64,000 nucleotides of DNA, taken from NCBI GenBank assembly GCA_021776175.1, contig JAJFGJ010000029.1, positions 57,255 through 121,254 on the forward strand, read 5' to 3'. Both the position numbers and the translations under genes were made by a program. Shown in pieces: positions 58,477 through 64,000 of this stretch. This DNA is from Kiloniellaceae bacterium. Lineage in GTDB: Bacteria > Pseudomonadota > Alphaproteobacteria > Kiloniellales > J153. Each line of letters begins with the position of its first letter. The stretch's first letter is position 1. A model generated the notes under the pieces. That model was not told the origin of the DNA. It did no database searches and saw only the letters and a program-made list of their open reading frames with translations.

Positions 58477-59544
58477 TTAATTGGGGGCCGGGGGCAGGGC
58501 CATGCCGGCCTCGCCATAATAGCGCCGCGCGCCCGGGTGGATCGGCACGGCCACACCGTCCAAAGAGGTGTCCACGCCGATTTTCTTGCCCTTGGGATGC
58601 CCGCCATCCAAGAGCCGCCGTGTGCTGGGATGCCATAGGGCGCGGGTGATTTGGTAGACAAGCTCGTCGGGTAGCTCCGCCGAAACCAGCCATTGCGCGC
58701 CGACGGAAAGGGTATCCGTCGCCGCGGTGTTGAAATAGGTGCCGGCGGGAATACGGTCCTTGGCGAAAAACGGGTACTCTTGGCGCAACTTGTCCGCATT
58801 CGGCCCGTCTAAGGGGACGAGCGTGATCAAGGCGTCGTCGGCCAGGTTGACGATCGCATTCGCCGGAGTCCCGGCAATCATAAAGAAAGCGTCCAGATCG
58901 CCGGCACGCAGGAGATCGGCCGCCTCGCCCAGCGACAAGGCCTCCGCTTTCAAATCTTGTATCTCGATTCCATAGGCCTTGAGGACCAGCAATCCGTCGA
59001 CCCGGGTTCCCGATCCTTCCCTATCCAGCGATATGCGCTTACCGCGCAAGTCCTGGACGCTGTAGATACCCGACCCGCGCCGCGCGACGAGATGCATGGA
59101 TTCGGGAAAAAGGTTCGCGACGGTGCGCAGAGAGGTGATCGGGCCGTTCTTGGCGAAGACGCCTTCCCCCTTGTAGGCCCAGTACGAAATGTCGGCCTGG
59201 CTGAACCCGGATTCCAATTTCCCGGCGGCGATTCCCATGACGTTCGCCACCGACCCTTCCGTGGACTGGGCGACCGCGATCAAGCCGGGCACGCCGCAAC
59301 TGCCGCCGGCATCGCATTCGCGGCTGCCCGGCGGCTTACTAATTCCGCTCGCGATTATGCCGCCGATCGGGAAATAGGTTCCCCCGGTCGAACCCGTGCC
59401 GATACGAAAGAAGGTGATGTCCTGAGCTTGCGGGCCGGAGGGGAGCAAGACCGCCAGCGCTAGAACCAAGCCGGCGCGCAACCAACTTCCGGCCCGGCCG
59501 CGAACAGTTGAACCAAGGTCGCGCGAATGCCAGATGACCCGCAT
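58477..59544 (-). CDS. TAXI-family TRAP-type solute-binding protein
   Basis: This 355-residue secreted protein has a signal peptide ending near residue 40 (LVLALAVLLPSGPQAQ). The TAXI-family core includes FFRIGTGSTGGTYFPIGGII, GFSQADISYWAYKGEG and DLRGKRISLDREGSGTRVDG. It would capture an organic acid-type ligand for a TRAP transporter, but no TRAP membrane subunit is adjacent, so it may serve one elsewhere or work as an orphan sensor. The N-terminal start (MRVIWHSRD) is not certain; a later start would trim the n-region. Confidence 0.87.
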   Translation of the reverse strand: MRVIWHSRDLGSTVRGRAGSWLRAGLVLALAVLLPSGPQAQDITFFRIGTGSTGGTYFPIGGIIASGISKPPGSRECDAGGSCGVPGLIAVAQSTEGSVANVMGIAAGKLESGFSQADISYWAYKGEGVFAKNGPITSLRTVANLFPESMHLVARRGSGIYSVQDLRGKRISLDREGSGTRVDGLLVLKAYGIEIQDLKAEALSLGEAADLLRAGDLDAFFMIAGTPANAIVNLADDALITLVPLDGPNADKLRQEYPFFAKDRIPAGTYFNTAATDTLSVGAQWLVSAELPDELVYQITRALWHPSTRRLLDGGHPKGKKIGVDTSLDGVAVPIHPGARRYYGEAGMALPPAPN

Positions 59545-59649
59545 GGCGCTATGCTATTCCCAAATGCCGGTCCGGGCGAATACCGCACACCCGGCCAAAG
59601 TATTGATTAAGTCTAATTTATATAGCAGGCCATGCTTCGGCACGCTAGA

Positions 59650-59670
59650 GCATGGCCCGTTCATATTGAC
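59650..59670. repeat. 21-bp direct repeat, copy 1
   Basis: GCATGGCCCGTTCATATTGA(C) at 59650-59670 is repeated with one mismatch at 61261-61281. The copies lie just before the acyl-CoA synthetase and just before the SLC13 gene, so each may be a regulatory site or a duplicated junction. Confidence 0.6.
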
Positions 59671-59684
59671 GTTATCGCGCGAAG

Positions 59685-61259
59685 TTGAAACAGTGCGTGG
59701 CGGATCTCATTGGTCGGAACTTAGTCTTGAACTTGGCCCTCCTACTGATCCGTGCGGCGTCTCGTGGACAGGATCGTCCGGCGGTCGCGCGGGGTACGCG
59801 ACTTCTCCATAGCTATGGCCAACTCGCGCGGCGCGTGGGCGCTCTGGGCGCGGCCCTGCGCGGCCGCTTCGCCCTGGATGCCGGCGACCGGGTGGCCCTC
59901 GCCATGACCAACACGCCGGCTTACGTAGAATGTCTCTTTGCCTGCTGGCACGCGGGCCTCGCGGCGGTGCCGATCAACGCCAAGCTGCATCCCCTGGAAG
60001 TGCGCGCGATCCTGGAACACAGCGGCGCACGCTTATGCCTGGCGACACCGGCAATGGCGGATGCCTTGAGCCCGCAGGTGGCCAGCCTGCCCGGTCTCCT
60101 TGCGGTGCTGAACCTGGGCACCACGGAACAGCCCAGCGCCGACTATCGCGCATTGTTGGAAACGCCGCCCCAGGATCCCGCCGTGTGCGGCGACGACGAT
60201 CTGGCCTGGCTGTTCTATACCAGCGGCACCACGGGCCAGGCGAAGGGCGCCATGCTGACGCACCGCAACCTGCGCGCCATGTTGCTCAGCTATTTTGCCG
60301 ATGTGGATAGTATCGCGCCCCAGGACAGCATTCTCCACGCGGCCCCCATGTCCCATGGGTCGGGTCTCTATATCCTGCCGCACATCGCGGCCGGCGCCCT
60401 GCAAATCGTGCCCGAAAGCGGCGGCTTCGATCCGGCGGAGATATTCACCCTGCTGGAAGCGCACAAGGGCGTCACCATGTTCGCCGCCCCGACCATGCTC
60501 TCCCGCCTGGTTGAACACGGGACCCGCACAGCGCAAGGCCCCGGCGGCCTGAAAACCATCGTCTATGGCGGCGGCCCCATGTATGTCGAAGACCTGAAAC
60601 GGGCCCAACAACACCTGGGCGACCGCCTGGTGCAAATCTACGGCCAAGGCGAAAGCCCCATGACCATCACAGCCCTGACAAAAGCCGACCACGCGCGCCA
60701 CGATCATCCACGCCATGAGGCGCGGCTAGGCTCCGTCGGGCAGGCGCAGGCGGTGGTCGAGGTCAAGCTCGGCGGCGGTAACGGCACGCCGCCGCCCGGT
60801 GAAGAGGGCGAGATTTTAGTGCGTGGGGACTCGGTTATGCCCGGCTATTGGCGCGATCCGGACGCGAGCGCCCGGGCCTTGCGCGGCGGCTGGCTTCATA
60901 CCGGCGACATTGGCGTGTTCGACCAAGATGGCTACCTGACCCTGATCGACCGCTCCAAGGATTTGATAATTTCCGGCGGCGCGAACATTTATCCGCGCGA
61001 GGTCGAAGAGGTGCTGCTGCACCATAAGGGGGTGCTCGAATGTGCCGTGATCGGCCGCCCCCATGCCGATTGGGGCGAGGAGGTTATCGCCTTTGTCGTG
61101 GCGCGGCCCGGAGAGTCCCTCGACCCGGCGGATCTCGATGCTGTTTGCTTGAAACATATTGCCCGCTTCAAGCGGCCACGCGGCTATCGGATCGTCGACA
61201 ACTTGCCCAAGAACAACTACGGCAAGGTGCTGAAGACCAAGCTGCGAGAGGATATTTAG
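59685..61259 (+). CDS. AMP-forming acyl-CoA synthetase
   Basis: This 524-residue adenylate-forming enzyme activates a carboxylic acid with ATP and CoA. Motifs are the P-loop-like LFYTSGTTGQAKGAML, the A5-type YGQGE, the hinge IDRSKDLIISGGANIYPREV and the catalytic Lys in NNYGKVLK. The carboxylate substrate is unknown. The start is a TTG at 59685; another TTG at 59727 (LNLALLL) matches relatives better at the N-terminus. A 21-bp direct repeat lies 14 bases before it. Confidence 0.88.
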   Translation: MKQCVADLIGRNLVLNLALLLIRAASRGQDRPAVARGTRLLHSYGQLARRVGALGAALRGRFALDAGDRVALAMTNTPAYVECLFACWHAGLAAVPINAKLHPLEVRAILEHSGARLCLATPAMADALSPQVASLPGLLAVLNLGTTEQPSADYRALLETPPQDPAVCGDDDLAWLFYTSGTTGQAKGAMLTHRNLRAMLLSYFADVDSIAPQDSILHAAPMSHGSGLYILPHIAAGALQIVPESGGFDPAEIFTLLEAHKGVTMFAAPTMLSRLVEHGTRTAQGPGGLKTIVYGGGPMYVEDLKRAQQHLGDRLVQIYGQGESPMTITALTKADHARHDHPRHEARLGSVGQAQAVVEVKLGGGNGTPPPGEEGEILVRGDSVMPGYWRDPDASARALRGGWLHTGDIGVFDQDGYLTLIDRSKDLIISGGANIYPREVEEVLLHHKGVLECAVIGRPHADWGEEVIAFVVARPGESLDPADLDAVCLKHIARFKRPRGYRIVDNLPKNNYGKVLKTKLREDI

Positions 61260-61260
61260 C

Positions 61261-61281
61261 GCATGGTCCGTTCATATTGAC
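61261..61281. repeat. 21-bp direct repeat, copy 2
   Basis: This matches 59650-59670 at 20 of 21 bases and overlaps the probable TTG start of the SLC13 gene, just after the acyl-CoA synthetase stop. Confidence 0.6.
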
Positions 61282-63073
61282 TCATTTGACCGCTTCGCAG
61301 CTTGGCATCTTCGCGCTTTTAGCCGGGCTCCTGACGCTTCTGGTCTGGGGCCGCTGGCGCTATGACGTGGTCGCCTTCCTGGCACTGATCGTGGCGGTGG
61401 CAAGCGGCTTGGTTCCGGTGGATCTGGCGTTTTCCGGCTTCGGCCACCCGGCCACCATTACCGTCGCCTTTGTCCTGATCGTAAGCCGCGCTCTTGCCTC
61501 GTCGGGGGCCGTGGACTGGGTTGCCGGGCTGGTGCGTCCCGCGGCCGCGCGCACCTCCACCCACATCGCCGCCTTGTCGAGCTTGGCCGCCGCCTTGTCC
61601 GGCTTCATGAACAACGTCGGCACTCTGGGCCTGCTCATGCCGGTCGCCCTGCAAACGGCACGCAAGGCCAAGCGCTCGGCCGCCCTTGTCCTGATGCCGC
61701 TCTCTTTCGGCTCCATCCTAGGCGGCTTAGTGACCCTGATCGGAACCCCGCCCAACATTATTATCGCCAGCTTTCGCGGCGAGATGACCGGCGAGCCCTT
61801 CGGCATGTTCGATTTCACCCCTGTTGGTGCGCTCACCGCCTTAGCCGGCCTGGCCTTTGTCGCGCTGATCGGCTGGCGCCTGGTCCCCGCCGAGGCCGCC
61901 GAACGCGCCGCGTCCGGCGACCTGTTCGACATCGAGAATTATCTGGCCGAACTCAAAGTCCCAAAAGATAGCAAGGCTCTTGGAAAAACCATGGGCCAGA
62001 TTGACGAGATGACACCCGATATAGATGCCTTATTGCTTGGCATCATTCGCGGCGAAAGTCTGCTGACCCAACGCAACCGCTGGGCTCCGGTCCAGACCGG
62101 CGACCGCCTGCTGATCGAAGGCGCGCCGGAGGAACTCGACAAATTCGCCAATGCCTTGGGTCTCGCACTAGGCGCGCGCGCAGCCGGCGCCGAGGCCCGC
62201 AATCCCTTAAAAAGCGAAGACGCCGCCGTTGTCGAAGCTGTGATTGGACCCCGGTCGCGCCTGGACGGTCAGAGCGTTCAATCGCAACGCCTAATCGGCC
62301 GTCACGATTTCGTGCTGCTCGCGGTCTCGCGGCAAGGCAAGCCCTATCGCGGCCGTTTGCGCAACTTCCGCTTTCAAGCCGGCGATGTCCTGCTGTTGCA
62401 TGGAGAGGCCGAGCGGGTGCCCGACGCCCTGGCCGCGTTCGGATGCCTGCCCCTGGCTGAGCGCGGCGTCAGCCTCGGCAGGCGCGGCACCGCGCCGGCC
62501 CTGACCGCCCTATTCGCCGCCGCCATCCTGGCCTCCAGCCTAGGTATCCTCCCCATCGCGGTCAGCCTGGGCGCTGCCATAGCCGCCATGGTCGTGCTGG
62601 GCCTGCTTCCCCTGCGTGAGCTTTACGAGGGCATCGACTGGCCGGTCATCGTGCTTCTGGGTGCCTTGATCCCGGTCGGCGGGGCCCTGGAGTCGACCGG
62701 CGCCACCGAGATCGTCGCCAATGCGATTCTGAGGCTGACCGCGGGCGGATCGCCGGCCGTGATCCTGGTCCTGATCATGGTCGTCACCATGACCCTGTCG
62801 GATTTGCTCAACAACGCCGCTACGGCGGTGGTCATGGCGCCCATCGGCGCCGGTATCGCGGCGCGGCTCGGAGTCAGCGCCGACCCCTTTCTCATGGCCA
62901 TAGCGGTCGCCGCATCCTGCGCCTTCCTGACCCCGATCGGCCACCAAAACAATGCCCTTATCATGGGTCCGGGCGGCTATCGCTTTGGTGACTATTGGCG
63001 CATGGGGCTGCCGCTCGAGATCGTCATCCTGGCGGTTTCCATACCCGCCATCCTTTGGGTGTGGCCGCTCTAG
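61277..63073 (+). CDS. SLC13/DASS-type anion transporter with two RCK_C (TrkA-C) domains
   Basis: This is about 598 residues from a TTG at 61277, with another in-frame TTG three codons later. Membrane helices flank two cytoplasmic RCK_C domains (about residues 215-300 and 315-400, for example GESLLTQRNRWAPVQTGDRL). Transport motifs include SGFMNNVGTLGLLMPVAL and LIGTPPNIIIASFRG in the first half, and LSDLLNNAATAVVMAPIGAG and FLTPIGHQNNALIMGPGGYR in the second, a pseudo-twofold pattern with SNT-like signatures. It likely moves divalent anions such as sulfate or dicarboxylates. The stop TAG forms part of the adjacent palindrome. Confidence 0.9.
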   Translation: MTHLTASQLGIFALLAGLLTLLVWGRWRYDVVAFLALIVAVASGLVPVDLAFSGFGHPATITVAFVLIVSRALASSGAVDWVAGLVRPAAARTSTHIAALSSLAAALSGFMNNVGTLGLLMPVALQTARKAKRSAALVLMPLSFGSILGGLVTLIGTPPNIIIASFRGEMTGEPFGMFDFTPVGALTALAGLAFVALIGWRLVPAEAAERAASGDLFDIENYLAELKVPKDSKALGKTMGQIDEMTPDIDALLLGIIRGESLLTQRNRWAPVQTGDRLLIEGAPEELDKFANALGLALGARAAGAEARNPLKSEDAAVVEAVIGPRSRLDGQSVQSQRLIGRHDFVLLAVSRQGKPYRGRLRNFRFQAGDVLLLHGEAERVPDALAAFGCLPLAERGVSLGRRGTAPALTALFAAAILASSLGILPIAVSLGAAIAAMVVLGLLPLRELYEGIDWPVIVLLGALIPVGGALESTGATEIVANAILRLTAGGSPAVILVLIMVVTMTLSDLLNNAATAVVMAPIGAGIAARLGVSADPFLMAIAVAASCAFLTPIGHQNNALIMGPGGYRFGDYWRMGLPLEIVILAVSIPAILWVWPL

Positions 63074-63128
63074 GGCCTGTGGACATTTAGGATGCCGCCG
63101 AGGCGGGATCCTAAATGTCCACAGGCCC
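63073..63128. repeat. 56-bp palindromic element at a convergent gene junction
   Basis: GGGCCTGTGGACATTTAGGA(T) and its exact reverse complement form the arms, with a GC-rich inner stem. The element is flanked by TA on both sides (63071-63072 and 63129-63130), fitting a 2-bp target duplication. Removing it with one TA would leave CTAG, in which both convergent stop codons still exist. It may be a very short MITE, and the hairpin could also terminate transcription of both genes. Confidence 0.65.
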
Positions 63129-63688
63129 TAGCGTTCCGCCCGCCATTCGGCGGCCAGACGCTCGGCCTCGGTGTATTGTTCCGGGGTCAGGAACGCGGCC
63201 ATCATATCGCGCAGTTCCAAGGCTTGGTCGCGGGCCATGCCGTAATCCCGGTTTTCGGCGGCAACCGCGAACCAGACGTATGACCGGACGTAATCCAGGG
63301 GCACGCCCAAGCCCTTGCCATAGAGCGTGGCCAAGCCGAGTTGGGCCGGCGCATGGCCCGCCTCCGCCGCCTTGCGGAACCAATGCGCGGCTTGGATGAG
63401 ATCTTCCTCGCGGCCCTGGCCACGGGCATAGACCCGGCCGAGCCGATAGGCCGCTTCCGGATCGCCGCTCAAGGCGCGCGGCAGCCAGGCCGCGAACTCG
63501 CTTCGCTCGCCAGGGGCCGCGGGCCGCTGCGTCTCGTCGGGAACAACCGCTAGGCGCGTTGAAAGATCGCGCTCCGCGCCATTGGCGCTGACACTGCCCA
63601 GAAGGCAGAGCCAACTTAACGCCACCGCTGCCAGTGCCCCCATAAATTGGCGCGGCGCCGCGCCTTGGCTATGTGTTTCAACCCTCAC
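63128..63688 (-). CDS. Secreted Sel1-like repeat protein
   Basis: This is 186 residues from a GTG at 63688 preceded by GGGAGGA; an ATG at 63721 in frame lacks a ribosome site. An N-terminal signal (MGALAAVALSWLCLLGSVSA, about 16-35) is followed by about two Sel1 repeats (AAYRLGRVYARGQGREED, QAAHWFRKAAEAGHAPAQLG, LATLYGKGLGV). Sel1 proteins are helical binding scaffolds; the partner is unknown. It is convergent with the SLC13 gene. Confidence 0.82.
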   Translation of the reverse strand: MRVETHSQGAAPRQFMGALAAVALSWLCLLGSVSANGAERDLSTRLAVVPDETQRPAAPGERSEFAAWLPRALSGDPEAAYRLGRVYARGQGREEDLIQAAHWFRKAAEAGHAPAQLGLATLYGKGLGVPLDYVRSYVWFAVAAENRDYGMARDQALELRDMMAAFLTPEQYTEAERLAAEWRAER

Positions 63689-63873
63689 CGAAACGTCCTC
63701 CCAACCTCGAAGTTCCCCCATTTACCGCCCCGACTGGCCGCACCAAGACCGGACAGCCAGAAAGAGCTTACTCTATTTGCTCTGAAAATGCAGCAAAAAC
63801 AGTGCATTAACCACCATCATGGTTAACGGCCAAAGCATATCCGGGCCCATGAATTCATCCGGACAAAAAGAAG

Positions 63874-63901
63874 GGGCGGGCCGGAGACTTCCGGCCCGCC
63901 C
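63874..63901 (-). terminator. Rho-independent terminator of the downstream-edge gene
   Basis: On the minus strand GGGCGGGCCGG, loop AAGTCT and CCGGCCCGCCC form an 11-bp GC stem followed by CTTCTTTTTG. This is a textbook terminator 38 bases after the stop of the partial gene at the window edge. Confidence 0.8.
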
Positions 63902-63939
63902 ATATGAAGGCGGCTTATGTAGGAGGGACAGGCCCGCCT

Positions 63940-64000
63940 TTAAGCCGCGTTGAGGGACTTGAGGAACTTCTCGATTTGTCCCGAAAGGGTGTTGGAATGG
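63940..64000 (-). CDS. C-terminal end of a probable methyl-accepting chemotaxis protein
   Basis: Only the last 19 codons are in the window. They read HSNTLSGQIEKFLKSLNAA before a TAA. A coiled-coil end with LSGQIEKFLKSL and a short Ala tail is typical of bacterial chemotaxis receptors, but this is too short for certainty. A strong terminator follows. Confidence 0.4.
   Translation of the reverse strand, partial: HSNTLSGQIEKFLKSLNAA

Overview
The window is high-GC bacterial chromosome from an alphaproteobacterium, most likely Rhodospirillales-like. The support is the order rpmH-rnpA-yidD-yidC-engB-argB, the runs dnaX-ybaB-recR (with the SRP RNA upstream of dnaX) and def-fmt-truA, a DUF2336 protein next to a diguanylate cyclase, and the yejABEF cluster. 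The taxonomic call rests on gene order and protein style only. I see no rRNA, tRNA, CRISPR array, phage or intact transposase gene.

Layout. 0-3.5 kb (minus): the start of a sensor kinase, a secreted Cys-Asn-Pro-Cys repeat peptide, a mercuric-reductase-like flavoprotein and a TVP38/TMEM64 membrane protein. 3.6-8.1 kb (plus): L34, RNase P protein, YidD, YidC, EngB and ArgB behind a clear sigma70-type promoter. 8.5-14.7 kb: an AEC transporter, then on the minus strand a class III cyclase and a DUF2336/GGDEF pair. 14.9-17.6 kb: dapD-dapE and a small membrane protein. 17.7-22.7 kb: a giant SAM-cyclase-ATPase-TPR protein and an MttB-family methyltransferase. 22.7-25.1 kb: an AT-richer accessory island. 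25.2-29.6 kb (minus): a cupin, truA-fmt-def and a cold shock protein. 29.8-35 kb: rmuC, a decayed DUF4139 gene, recR-ybaB-dnaX and the SRP RNA. 35-48 kb: PAP2 phosphatase, NudC, PheA, KdsB, cytochrome c, a HisN-like phosphatase, the Yej oligopeptide transporter and GhrA. 48-57 kb (minus): a methyltransferase, a second cyclase/TPR protein, MarR-PepA and a large MASE3-type hybrid kinase. 57.8-64 kb: GST, a TAXI binding protein, an acyl-CoA synthetase, an SLC13 transporter, a Sel1 protein and the tail of a probable chemotaxis receptor.

The most interesting locus is the island at 22.7-25.1 kb. It carries a protein that looks like a ubiquitin-conjugating (E2/UBC-fold) enzyme: an HxN motif, a candidate catalytic Cys nine residues after the His, and a C-terminal SEC-C zinc motif. 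It has an apparent one-base frameshift in an A5 run. It is divergent from an XRE-HTH protein with an ImmA/IrrE-like domain whose HExxH is altered to EECWH, and palindromic operator-like sites lie between the two genes. No E1, ubiquitin-like or JAB gene is visible nearby.

The window is also rich in small non-autonomous repeats. Two of them sit exactly on stop codons without changing the proteins: a 261-bp TIR element at the ybaB stop and a 56-bp palindrome at a convergent gene junction. A 36-bp direct repeat brackets the second cyclase gene and duplicates the 3' end of the neighbouring marR gene, which suggests insertion of that roughly 2-kb unit.
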